From NCBI GenBank assembly GCA_038248505.1, contig JBBRXJ010000017.1, positions 1 through 43,287 on the forward strand: a stretch of 43,287 bases of DNA, in the 5' to 3' direction. The position numbers and the translations under genes were made by a program. Source of the DNA: JBBRXJ01 sp038248505. GTDB lineage: Bacteria > Bacteroidota > Bacteroidia > Bacteroidales > JBBRXJ01. Below are positions 7,397 to 15,367 of the stretch, one piece after another (the stretch's first letter is position 1; every line of letters starts with the position of its first letter). Below the pieces are notes generated by a model. That model was given only the letters and a program-made list of their open reading frames with translations, ran no database searches and was not told where the DNA came from.

Positions 7397-8503
7397 CTAC
7401 CAATTTCTAGCTCTCTCTAATGATTTTGTTAGAAGAAGATCAGCATAGATAGGATTGTGAGCACCATAACTCTTATCTTTTGATAAAAATACATAGTTAT
7501 ATACCACCTTTGCTTGTTCAGCAGTCATCGTCGTATTATTAAGAGCTGTCTTTAAGACAGTATCTGCTAATAGTTTAGCAGGATTGGCAAGTATAACTTC
7601 AAGACTATCCATTCTCTTACTGAAAGTCGCTTTATAGGCAGTGAATGTCGCATTACCATTTGAGTGACAACCAGTACAGCCAGCATTATTAATTGTTCCG
7701 TTATGCGAAGCAACACGACATGTATGACCACCTGCTGCATTTGGAGCAAAACTACCATGAACTAGTGTTGACATATGGCATTTAATACAAGTATTTTGTA
7801 TCCCACTATGTGCGCTAGCTGTATACACACCATCAAAAATGAATGCAGAAACGCCAGCCACCATATTGCCTTGTGGGCCATAATGCGGTCCAAAACGTGT
7901 GCCTGAGGTACTGCTAGTTTTACGAGCGCGTGTGTCAATGGTTGATGCAGTTACAATTGTATCAATTCCACTCATTGGACGTGACTGATGACAACGAACG
8001 CAAAGATTAGCTTTTTGTTGATCAGGCATTGGTGTTGTACTTAACGCTGGTGCTACACCACCAAAACGCATATTAAATGTTGATGTAGTTTTAAGCGCAT
8101 AGTCATTGGTATCATATGCGGAATGTATTTTATGACAAGTATAGCAACCTACTGGAGTTGGTTCGCCAACGGTAGCTAACGTGTTAGCCGATCCTGTCTT
8201 CATTGTTTCATTGAATCCTTCATTGGTATGACAACCGGCACAGCTGGTTCCTGTTTCAAAATAGGTAGTACCTTCTTTATGTATTGAGCTATCACATTGC
8301 ATTTGTTTTGGAACAATTGTAGCAGAGCTATTATGGCATTGTGTACAAGCTACTGTAGCATCTTGCCCATCAACACCAGGTATACCCTGAGGGCCAGTTG
8401 CACCAACAGCACCATCTAATCCTTGTATGCCTTGTGGGCCATCTTTGGTACAGCTAGCAGTTAAAACTACTACGCTAATTGCTAAAAGTATTAATTTCTT
8501 CAT
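7397..8503 (-). CDS. Hexaheme cytochrome c lipoprotein with collagen-like stalk
   Basis: Exported multiheme cytochrome, 368 aa. The signal peptide ends in a lipobox (VVLTASC, Cys18), so it is lipid-anchored. Directly after the anchor come nine uninterrupted Gly-X-Y triplets (residues 22-48, e.g. GPQGIQGLDGAVGATGPQG), a collagen-like stalk. Six CXXCH sites follow: CTQCH (53), CAGCH (88), CYTCH (120), CVRCH (168), CIKCH (239) and CTGCH (276). The last 90 residues are helical and heme-free. No catalytic signature of a known reductase was seen. Inference: an outer-membrane-anchored electron carrier held away from the membrane by the stalk. It is divergent from the octaheme gene, with its own -7 box at 8554-8561 and a strong terminator, so it is a single transcription unit. 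Confidence 0.9.
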   Translation of the reverse strand: MKKLILLAISVVVLTASCTKDGPQGIQGLDGAVGATGPQGIPGVDGQDATVACTQCHNSSATIVPKQMQCDSSIHKEGTTYFETGTSCAGCHTNEGFNETMKTGSANTLATVGEPTPVGCYTCHKIHSAYDTNDYALKTTSTFNMRFGGVAPALSTTPMPDQQKANLCVRCHQSRPMSGIDTIVTASTIDTRARKTSSTSGTRFGPHYGPQGNMVAGVSAFIFDGVYTASAHSGIQNTCIKCHMSTLVHGSFAPNAAGGHTCRVASHNGTINNAGCTGCHSNGNATFTAYKATFSKRMDSLEVILANPAKLLADTVLKTALNNTTMTAEQAKVVYNYVFLSKDKSYGAHNPIYADLLLTKSLERARNW

Positions 8504-8553
8504 TTTACACGTGATTTATTGATTTTTACTTTTAAAATTCTAAATTAGAGAAG

Positions 8554-8561
8554 CAAAAATA
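8554..8561 (-). promoter_or_regulatory. Bacteroidota -7 promoter box for the hexaheme gene
   Basis: CAAAAATA on the plus strand, i.e. TATTTTTG on the minus strand, an exact TAnnTTTG and identical to the box in front of the Crp/Fnr-type gene. It implies a 5' leader of about 45 nt. A possible -33 TTG lies at 8586-8588, slightly far. Confidence 0.5.
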
Positions 8562-8599
8562 GGACATACTCATAAAAACCCCATTCAATTGATCTAGAT

Positions 8600-8623
8600 A
8601 TATCTTCGCTCATGAAAAGATAT
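8600..8623. promoter_or_regulatory. Candidate operator dyad between the two multiheme genes
   Basis: ATATCTT, ten bases, AAGATAT: a 7+7 bp dyad lying between the divergent promoters of the hexaheme and octaheme genes. It shares ATATC/GATAT half-sites with the dyad at 6116-6136, but the spacing differs, so a common regulator is only a guess. Confidence 0.22.
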
Positions 8624-8684
8624 TTATGCAATCCGTAAACGATAAATGTCGTAAACCAATGGCTAGTATTTTGCTCTTTTATTA

Positions 8685-8692
8685 TAGTTTTG
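8685..8692 (+). promoter_or_regulatory. Bacteroidota -7 promoter box for the octaheme-ccsB-ccsA unit
   Basis: TAGTTTTG matches TAnnTTTG. It predicts a transcript starting near 8699, 32 nt before the ATG at 8731, and so supports that start over the in-frame ATG at 8626. Confidence 0.4.
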
Positions 8693-8730
8693 TATCTAAT
8701 TTTATCAATATCAACGGCAAAACATTTTTT

Positions 8731-9897
8731 ATGAAAAAGATAAGCATCTTTCTGTTTACTATTCTTATTTTGACTTTTTCATCATGTAGATATGACAAAA
8801 TAGAAGAAATACAGACCCCAAAGAAAGAAATTGCATGGGCTTACAAGGGCGATGGAACATGTAAAGGATGCCATGCTGATTTATATAATATGTATGCAGA
8901 ATCAGGACATCCTTTTGCAATGACTGAGACTAAAGGAAGTCAACCTGCCATTCCTTTTACCACCATGGCTGGTCAAAACATAGTATTGCCTACCTCATAT
9001 ACATGGATGAACATTAAATATCTTATTGGTGGATTTGCATGTAGGGCAGTATTTGTTGATAATGAAGGTTATTTAATTACAGGTAATACGAAAGGTCAGT
9101 ATAATTTTCTCAACAACACACAAAACGATTATCATGCTTCTGTTGCAAATGGAACTGCAAAATATACCTGTGGCAATTGCCACGCTACTGGTTGGAAAAA
9201 CATTACAGACGGTGGAACCGCCCAAGATGACCTACCTGGGATGGACGGCAGTTTTGCAAAAACAGGGGTTCAATGTGAAGCCTGCCATGGTATGGGGAGC
9301 AAGCATGCTGCATCTAAATTAAAAAGCGATATTACTATTGATAAAACGGCTGATGCATGCGCAAAATGCCACAACCTTAATGCGAATAGTGTAATTAGCG
9401 GTGAGCATGGCTTTATTGTAAGTGCACAACAAAGTTCAGAGTATAAATCAAGTGGTCATGCATCGCTTACTAATGGTTGTATTGACTGTCATAATCCACA
9501 TGCTTCAGCAAGACACGATGATTTAGCAAAAGGGAATGGAATGAATAAAAACTGCACCGACTGCCACACAAGCAGTAATTATAAATCATATCTGTTTAGC
9601 GCACATGCAAAAAATACTTGTACCGACTGCCACATGCCACAGATTGTTAAGAATGGAACAAACGCCACAAAATATAGGGCTGATGAACGTTCTCATATTT
9701 TTAAAATTAATGTTGCTACCACTTCAACATTCTACAATACCGATTCAACTATTGTAAATGCAGATGGAGCTGGTATACCTCTCACCATGGTTTGCTATCG
9801 CTGCCACGCTGATGCCAATGGTAATGGTGGCTCATACAGTAAGAAAACATTGGGAGAACTTCTTACAAAGGGTATCAATTTCCATAATACTAAGTAA
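8731..9897 (+). CDS. Octaheme cytochrome c lipoprotein
   Basis: Exported multiheme cytochrome of 388 aa. The frame is open from 8626, but only the ATG at 8731 puts a signal peptide and lipobox (LTFSSC, Cys19) at the N terminus, and a -7 box lies between the two starts. The mature protein begins CRYDKIEEIQ. Eight canonical CXXCH sites are present: CKGCH (residue 44), CGNCH, CEACH, CAKCH, CIDCH, CTDCH, CTDCH and CYRCH (about residue 360). The layout resembles cytochrome c554-like multiheme proteins; no lysine-ligated CXXCK site or CX15CH site is present, so NrfA- and MccA-type assignments are not supported. It heads a likely operon with ccsB (26-nt gap) and ccsA, an arrangement that supplies heme ligation together with a protein that needs eight hemes. 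Confidence 0.9.
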   Translation: MKKISIFLFTILILTFSSCRYDKIEEIQTPKKEIAWAYKGDGTCKGCHADLYNMYAESGHPFAMTETKGSQPAIPFTTMAGQNIVLPTSYTWMNIKYLIGGFACRAVFVDNEGYLITGNTKGQYNFLNNTQNDYHASVANGTAKYTCGNCHATGWKNITDGGTAQDDLPGMDGSFAKTGVQCEACHGMGSKHAASKLKSDITIDKTADACAKCHNLNANSVISGEHGFIVSAQQSSEYKSSGHASLTNGCIDCHNPHASARHDDLAKGNGMNKNCTDCHTSSNYKSYLFSAHAKNTCTDCHMPQIVKNGTNATKYRADERSHIFKINVATTSTFYNTDSTIVNADGAGIPLTMVCYRCHADANGNGGSYSKKTLGELLTKGINFHNTK

Positions 9898-9923
9898 AAG
9901 AAATAAACGTTTATAAAAATAAA

Positions 9924-11171
9924 ATGAGTATTCAGGAAAATAAAAAAAGATTATGGGAAATCCCTTGGAAATTCCGTGAAAGCATCATTATCGCATTAGG
10001 CTTGTTTATTGTTGGGAATATAATTCAATATTTTTCAAATGGGATAGGTCTTATAATTCCTAAATCGCCCTACAATTCAATTCTTCTTGGATTATGTATC
10101 TTATTAATTTATGCTGTAAACAAATTCTACTCAGGAAGTATTACCAAATGGTTAGCAAGTTATTATGCTGCAATAGCTGCCATTATTACCTATTCAATGC
10201 TGGTGCTTTTAATGGGTTTTATTGCTCAAAAGCCTGAAGTTGAGAGTCAAAATCTGATACATCGTTTAGGTTATGAAAATATTATTCAAAGTTGGCAATT
10301 CATTATCATCTCATTTTATCTACTCATCATTTTAAGTTTTACTATTTTAAAAAGATTGCAAAATTTTAAAAATCTCAAAAATGTCGCTTTCTTTTTAAAT
10401 CATGCTGGACTTTGGATTATTATTGCCACTGCATCAGTAGGCTCTGTTGACATTAGTGATTGTGCCATCAGAGTATTCAGAGGAAAACAAAGCAGCGTGG
10501 TACTCGATAAAAAAAACAATTTATATCAATTACCTTTTTCAATAGAATTGGTAGATTTTACAATGGAGAATTATCCTTCAGAAATTATTCTATATAAAGA
10601 TTCTGTTGGTGCTGTTAAAAATAGCAAGGATGTTGATATTTTTCAAGCTAAAACAGGACTTGCTATAAAAATTGAAGATTGGCATGTTAAAGTATTGAAA
10701 TATCTGCCCAACGCTTCACCATCGGCAGACAGTTTTATTGTAAATGATATTGCGGGAGCTATTACTGCTGCTTTTATTGAGATAAGAAATAATAAATGGA
10801 GCAAGAAAGATTCCACTATATTAACTTGGATTGCTTCAGGAAATGATTTTCATCAATCACGTTCACTTTACATTGGTGACGATTCATATTTTATTTTAAA
10901 TCCACCCAAGCCCAAATATTATGAATCAAAAATAAAAATTCATAGGCAAGATAGCACTATAATATCTGGTACAATTAGTGTTAATAGCCCTTTTCGCTAT
11001 AATCAATGGCACATATATCAAACAGGCTACGATGTAACTACAGGCAAATATTCCGAATTTTCGATATTGCAACTCGTTCAAGATCCTTGGTTGTATGTTG
11101 TATATTTGGGCATCGCTATGTTACTTCTTGGTTCTACATTTTTATTTTGGTATGGTAAATTAAATAAATAA
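9924..11171 (+). CDS. ccsB: Cytochrome c biogenesis protein CcsB (ResB family)
   Basis: System II cytochrome c assembly subunit of 415 aa. Three or four N-terminal transmembrane helices lie between about residues 18 and 175 (including the FLNHAGLWIII segment), then a large periplasmic domain (about 180-375) and a final helix (about 388-408). The closing pattern VNSPFRYNQWHIYQTGYD followed by QDPWLYVVYLGIAML is characteristic of ResB/CcsB. CcsB works with CcsA to carry heme across the inner membrane and attach it to CXXCH cysteines. The gene lies 26 nt after the octaheme gene and 3 nt before ccsA. Confidence 0.92.
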   Translation: MSIQENKKRLWEIPWKFRESIIIALGLFIVGNIIQYFSNGIGLIIPKSPYNSILLGLCILLIYAVNKFYSGSITKWLASYYAAIAAIITYSMLVLLMGFIAQKPEVESQNLIHRLGYENIIQSWQFIIISFYLLIILSFTILKRLQNFKNLKNVAFFLNHAGLWIIIATASVGSVDISDCAIRVFRGKQSSVVLDKKNNLYQLPFSIELVDFTMENYPSEIILYKDSVGAVKNSKDVDIFQAKTGLAIKIEDWHVKVLKYLPNASPSADSFIVNDIAGAITAAFIEIRNNKWSKKDSTILTWIASGNDFHQSRSLYIGDDSYFILNPPKPKYYESKIKIHRQDSTIISGTISVNSPFRYNQWHIYQTGYDVTTGKYSEFSILQLVQDPWLYVVYLGIAMLLLGSTFLFWYGKLNK

Positions 11172-11174
11172 AAA

Positions 11175-12017
11175 ATGATTGCTATCAGCTATAAAATTAC
11201 TGCATTGCTAGTTCTTGCCCTTTGGTATACTGGCATTATTTCTTTTCTAATTCCAAACCAGCCTTTGTTAAAAAAGCTGGGGAGCATTTTTATTAATTTA
11301 GGAACTTTAGTATTCCTATTATATATTGTAAATCTATGGCTTAATTTAGATCGTGCGCCTATGCGTACCCTAGGGGAAACAAGATTGTGGTATGCATTCT
11401 TTCTGCCTTCTATTGGAATGATTATTTATTATAGATGGAAAGCTATTTGGATGCCAATTTACAGTATTCTTCTTGCCACTATTTTTGTAATCATTAATCT
11501 CTATCATCCTGAAAACTTTGACAAAACTTTAATGCCTGCTTTGCAGAGTTATTGGTTTGTTCCTCATGTTATTGTTTATATCTTCGGATATTCTCTCCTT
11601 GCAGCATCAACACTCATTGCACTAAAAGGCCTCATTATTCATTGGAATTGGAATAGTATCTCATTCTTTAATTGGATAAAAATAAGCGATAATTCCTCAG
11701 CTGAAGAAGATTTAAAAAGAGCCGACGATATTGTGTATGTTGGATTTGCCTTTATTACTTTTGGTATTTTATTCGGCGCTCTTTGGGCTAAAGGTGCTTG
11801 GGGCCACTATTGGACCTGGGATCCTAAGGAAACATGGTCGTTTCTAACTTGGCTTCTATATTTAATTTACATTCATTATCGCTACTGCTACAAAAAACAT
11901 GTTCAAACGCCACTCATCATTCTTACCATTGCTTTTGTTATTCTTTTAATTTGCTGGTTTGGAGTGAACTATTTGCCATCGGCACAAAATAGTGTACATG
12001 TGTATAGCAATAGTTAG
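11175..12017 (+). CDS. ccsA: Cytochrome c biogenesis protein CcsA
   Basis: Heme-handling membrane protein, 280 aa, with about eight helices. The WWD signature WAKGAWGHYWTWDPKETW (about residues 209-226) is the diagnostic heme-binding segment of the CcsA/CcmC/CcmF superfamily, and conserved His residues flank it (PHVIVY near 121 and the C-terminal NSVHVYS). It forms the System II synthetase with CcsB, encoded 3 nt upstream. In some Bacteroidota and Epsilonproteobacteria the two are fused; here they are separate but tightly coupled. The stop codon runs directly into a GC-rich repeat. Confidence 0.94.
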   Translation: MIAISYKITALLVLALWYTGIISFLIPNQPLLKKLGSIFINLGTLVFLLYIVNLWLNLDRAPMRTLGETRLWYAFFLPSIGMIIYYRWKAIWMPIYSILLATIFVIINLYHPENFDKTLMPALQSYWFVPHVIVYIFGYSLLAASTLIALKGLIIHWNWNSISFFNWIKISDNSSAEEDLKRADDIVYVGFAFITFGILFGALWAKGAWGHYWTWDPKETWSFLTWLLYLIYIHYRYCYKKHVQTPLIILTIAFVILLICWFGVNYLPSAQNSVHVYSNS

Positions 12018-12070
12018 TGAAGAGAGAGCCGCGGCGACAGAGTGAATTGTGCGGTGTGAGTGAGTTGAGT
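12018..12070 (+). repeat. Stop-codon-abutting GA/GC-rich repeat, copy after ccsA
   Basis: Begins at the base after the ccsA stop codon: TGAAGAGAGAGCCGCGGCG, then a purine/TG-rich tail. It is related in composition and layout to the copies after rnc (20000-20042) and after the gene at 12513 (12450-12512). It stands out from the AT-rich surroundings and contains CCGCGG. Confidence 0.4.
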
Positions 12071-12230
12071 ACCCCTTATGAAAGGTAAATATGTCATTAC
12101 TTATAGTAATAAGAACATATTGGAATGCTTGCTTTAAGATTGTATAGAGTCAAAATCAGCACAACAACTGTTTCGTATGCCAGAATCGAGTCTGAAATCG
12201 GAATTTATGCAAATTTTATACAAAAAACAA

Positions 12231-12262
12231 AGCCACCTAGAAATTTTTAATTCTAAGTGGCT
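12231..12262 (-). terminator. Rho-independent terminator of tRNA-Arg
   Basis: AGCCAC-C-TAGAA pairs with TTCTA-A-GTGGCT (one mismatch, 8-nt loop). On the minus strand it is followed by a T-rich stretch. It lies 10 nt downstream of the tRNA 3' end. Confidence 0.8.
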
Positions 12263-12272
12263 CATTATCAAG

Positions 12273-12346
12273 TGACCTCGAAGGGATTCAAACCCCTAAC
12301 CTTCTGATCCGTAGTCAGATGCTCTATTCAGTTGAGCTACGAAGCC
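12273..12346 (-). tRNA. tRNA-Arg (anticodon ACG)
   Basis: A 74-nt cloverleaf on the minus strand. The acceptor GGCTTCG pairs with CGAGGTC (two G-U pairs), the D arm has GCTC...GAGC, and the anticodon stem TCTGA/TCAGA encloses the loop CTACGGA with anticodon ACG (Arg, read as ICG). The T arm is AGGGG/CCCTT around TTTGAAT and the discriminator base is A. No CCA is encoded, so a CCA-adding enzyme is needed. Confidence 0.95.
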
Positions 12347-12449
12347 GTTTTTCCCTTATTGGGGTTGCAAATATACAAATATTATACAAAAAGCTAAAGT
12401 CTTAATCGATATTAATTAAAATTTTGTAAGCTAGTATTTTAATTAGTCA

Positions 12450-12512
12450 CTCATGGCCATCATCCTCTAATCCTCTCAACTTAGCGGCAGATCAACTATT
12501 CATCTTCTCATC
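12450..12512 (-). repeat. Stop-codon-abutting repeat, copy after the NTase-like gene
   Basis: On the minus strand, starting right after the stop codon at 12513-12515: GATGAGAAG, a 7-nt insertion, then TTGATCTGCCGC and a GA-rich tail. GATGAGAAG and TTGATCYGCCGC recur after rnc at 20042 leftward. Confidence 0.4.
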
Positions 12513-13310
12513 TTAAAAAGCAAATGCTAATTGCAATTGGTCTTTGCGTTTATTCTTTTTTGTGGGTACTATGAAATCGGCTAAGGCTTTTTTGAAATAG
12601 GTCTTTGGTAGTAAATCACTGAGTAATTCTTCGCTTGCTGCAAATGTTTGTAATGTATTTATGGCCGAGCCATTTAGTAAGTCGTAGGTGCGAATATATT
12701 TAGTGAGGTAATCTGAAACTTGTGCTGAGAGTTTTAACTCATAGAATTTCTGATAATATAGAGCTTTAATAATATTTGTTTCTGGAGATGGATGGTATTT
12801 TTTAAACGTCCATGTATTGTGCATTATATCCAGCTTTTTTGTTAGTACACAAATATTATATGCTTCCATCTTTAATTGATAGGTTTTCAAATTAAATACT
12901 AAAGCATCAAAATTATAATATCCACTCATGGCAATACTATCAATAATACTGCGATCTTCTGATAAACGAAAACGATTTATCCAATTATCAGAATAGCTGC
13001 GTATCTCAATTTTTAATTTTTCAAGAATTACAATGTATGCTTGACTAGCATTGCGAATTGTAGTTCCAAAATGTTTTTGAATTAACGCTTTCAATTCTTC
13101 ATTATTAGTATGAATTACCAATTCAATATTTTGTATTCGTGTTTTATTGTGAACATTGCGAATAAAACTTCCTACCACATATACATCGGCAATGTGTAAG
13201 GCCTCTTCAAGAAAAACTTTTAAAAGAGTATTTGCAGACTTTATGGTATCAATTGATGAAAGTATATCCGTTGTTAACTGATTGGTATTGTCAATAATTT
13301 TTAGCTCCAT
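12513..13310 (-). CDS. Degenerate nucleotidyltransferase-like protein (poly(A) polymerase head fold)
   Basis: Protein of 265 aa without signal peptide. The segment DVYVVGSFIRN (residues 42-52) followed by NIELVI (61-66) has the layout of the class II nucleotidyltransferase head domain (VGGxVRD, then DxD), and NFDALVFNLKTY (about 130-141) resembles its RRDFTINAL element. The key residues differ: Gly-Gly is Gly-Ser, the Asp after Arg is Asn, and the DxD metal site reads N-x-E. I infer a catalytically inactive or re-purposed relative of CCA-adding enzymes or poly(A) polymerases, with a helical C-terminal half (about 160-265) and no HD domain. It lies alone, near a tRNA gene that lacks an encoded CCA, which may be coincidence. 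The family assignment is by eye only. Confidence 0.55.
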   Translation of the reverse strand: MELKIIDNTNQLTTDILSSIDTIKSANTLLKVFLEEALHIADVYVVGSFIRNVHNKTRIQNIELVIHTNNEELKALIQKHFGTTIRNASQAYIVILEKLKIEIRSYSDNWINRFRLSEDRSIIDSIAMSGYYNFDALVFNLKTYQLKMEAYNICVLTKKLDIMHNTWTFKKYHPSPETNIIKALYYQKFYELKLSAQVSDYLTKYIRTYDLLNGSAINTLQTFAASEELLSDLLPKTYFKKALADFIVPTKKNKRKDQLQLAFAF

Positions 13311-13614
13311 AAAAAAGTATTTCAGATGATCAATATTTACTTGATTTGAATTAAGTGAAAATAAGAAAAAGAATTCGGGGATGCAAGTGAGCTGATAAGT
13401 TTTAAAGGCAATATAATCAATGCTTTATTAAATAAGTTTTCAGCCTACATGTTAATAATTTACTTGCTTATAGAGCTTGTTTTTATAAATCGCTTAGAAT
13501 GTATGGTATACTCATTTTGTGAATTTATGCAATATATCCATTCCATGAATCATTAAATTCTACCATTCTTTTTTTCTATTACACCAACAATAATAAGTTT
13601 TTTTTAGCATATCC
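13311..13614. other. Intergenic region, 304 bp
   Basis: AT-rich spacer between the NTase-like gene (its 5' side) and the 3' end of the first SulP gene. I see no open frame of note, no strong hairpin and no exact TAnnTTTG box near the NTase-like start. Confidence 0.5.
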
Positions 13615-15156
13615 TTAGTGTGCATTTATTGTTTCAATTTCAGGAATGCCTTTCAAATTTAAGGTAATTTCTTTTAGGACTGCATTTGCTTTGAATTCGT
13701 TTATTACTTCAATTACATCATAATCGATATATACACACTTTGAACCGTCAATAATTACAGTACTTTCATCGGCTAATTGATTGAGCTCGTCTTTTAATTT
13801 TTTCTTATTAATAAATGAACAATTGCTAGCAAGTGTAATATGAAATATTTCTTTTTCGTTTTTTGTTTTTCTCTCAGAAATAAATCCTGCCCTATATGTA
13901 TGTTTAATGATAAAATAAGCTGCATAGCTTATTCCTATTAGTACACCAATAAGCAAATCAGTAAGAAGAATGCTTATGATTGTAATGATGAAAGGGAAAA
14001 ATTGCTCTCGTCCAAGTTTATAAACGGTTTTTACCATACGGGGTTTAACCAGGTTGTAGCCTGTTCGTATTAATAAAATGGCGAGTACGCAGTAGGGTAT
14101 TTTATTCAGAAATGGAGTGGCAATTAAAATCATAACAAGTAACCAAATGCCATGAAAAAAGCTCGACATCTTAGTACGAGCACCTGCTTCGGCATTGGCT
14201 GAACTTCGCACAATAACTGAAGTGATAGGTAGTCCGCCGAGTAATCCGCTGATAACATTACCAGTACCTTGAGCAATTAATTCTCGGTTTTGGGGTGTTA
14301 CTCTATGAAAATCATCAAGCTTATCAACGGCTTCAATGCATAATAATGTTTCAATGGATGCTACTGCGCAGATAATAATAGCGGTTTTAAAAATGGCCGA
14401 ATGTGTTAATAATGCTGAAGGATTTGGTAAATGGATATCTGAAAAAATATGTTGAGGGATATTTACATATTGCGTTGGATGTAATGCTAATGAAGGGTAA
14501 AAGTAGCTCAAACCATAAGCTGCGGCACTTCCAAATATAATCATTACAAACGAAGTGGGGATGAGGGCTATATGATCTGCAATATATTTCTTCCAAAGAA
14601 TTAGTATGGTAATGGATATGACCGAAATGATGATCGCTCCCCAGGATAAATTTCCATATAACATTGCCATATGCTCTAAAATATGGTAAAAGTCCATTGA
14701 CCAAAAAAAGGCTTGATTATATCCAAAAATAAAGGGCAGTTGTTTCGCTATTAGTAATATGCCAATGGCTGCTAACATTCCTTTAATTACCGATGATGGA
14801 ATGAAATGACTAAAGCCACCTAATTTTAATATTCCTAAAATAATTTGAAATACTCCAGCAAGGGCAACGGCCAAAAAAAAGAATTCTATATTTCCTAAAT
14901 CCATAATAGCCGCAGCACATATTGCGGTTAATCCGGCTGCCGGGCCGCTTATGCTTAATTGAGAACCACTAACCAATGCAACAAAAACTCCTCCAACAAT
15001 ACCTGCTATTAAACCAGAGTAGAGCGGAGCACCAGATGCTAGTGAAATACCTAAGCATAATGGCAAGGCGACAAAGAAAACGGTAATACTAGCCCTAAAA
15101 TCATACTTCATAAATGAAAGATAGAAGTACTTTGCTTTTCGTCTGCTAATTGGCAT
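13615..15156 (-). CDS. SulP family anion transporter, copy 1
   Basis: Inner-membrane anion permease of 513 aa. The SulP core runs from about residue 18 to 420: the N-terminal DFRASITVFFVALPLCLGIS and SGAPLYSGLIAGIVGG, the signature LSISGPAAGLTAI (about 67-79), and a later GLLGGLPITSVIVRSSANAEAG (about 308-329). The C-terminal about 75 residues (SNCSFINKKKLKDEL...VIIDGSKCVYIDYDV) are a STAS-like domain. SulP proteins carry sulfate, bicarbonate or other anions; the substrate is not readable here and no carbonic anhydrase gene is adjacent. It is a close tandem paralogue of the next gene, 211 bp away, differing mainly by a shorter loop near residue 155. Confidence 0.92.
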   Translation of the reverse strand: MPISRRKAKYFYLSFMKYDFRASITVFFVALPLCLGISLASGAPLYSGLIAGIVGGVFVALVSGSQLSISGPAAGLTAICAAAIMDLGNIEFFFLAVALAGVFQIILGILKLGGFSHFIPSSVIKGMLAAIGILLIAKQLPFIFGYNQAFFWSMDFYHILEHMAMLYGNLSWGAIIISVISITILILWKKYIADHIALIPTSFVMIIFGSAAAYGLSYFYPSLALHPTQYVNIPQHIFSDIHLPNPSALLTHSAIFKTAIIICAVASIETLLCIEAVDKLDDFHRVTPQNRELIAQGTGNVISGLLGGLPITSVIVRSSANAEAGARTKMSSFFHGIWLLVMILIATPFLNKIPYCVLAILLIRTGYNLVKPRMVKTVYKLGREQFFPFIITIISILLTDLLIGVLIGISYAAYFIIKHTYRAGFISERKTKNEKEIFHITLASNCSFINKKKLKDELNQLADESTVIIDGSKCVYIDYDVIEVINEFKANAVLKEITLNLKGIPEIETINAH

Positions 15157-15367
15157 AAATTATTATTTATGTGTTTGCAGTAAAAATAATAGAATTGTTG
15201 ATTTATTACTAACTTTTTTTGTAGAAAAGCTATTTGATACCTTTTTTAAGTCTCCAATTTATGGAGCGTCGTACATCTCTCATTTACATCTCGTCATTAA
15301 TTTTTATTATTACATTAAAACAAGTGGTGTGTAATTTGAAGAAATATTTAGAAAAAAACATATTCGA

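Noticed and set aside
8626..8730. N-terminal extension of the octaheme gene from ATG 8626.
   Set aside because: It would bury the lipoprotein signal peptide behind 35 residues, and the -7 box at 8685 lies within it.
8731..9897. Octaheme protein as an MccA-type sulfite reductase, HAO/ONR or octaheme tetrathionate reductase, supported by nearby Fe-S and NrfD genes.
   Set aside because: All eight sites are ordinary CXXCH; the CX15CH site of MccA and the CXXCK site of NrfA/ONR are missing, and the protein is shorter than those enzymes.
12273..13310. Functional link between the tRNA-Arg lacking CCA and the neighbouring CCA-enzyme-like gene.
   Set aside because: Many bacterial tRNA genes lack an encoded CCA, the protein's metal site is degenerate, and the two genes have separate terminators and spacing. 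Adjacency alone is weak.
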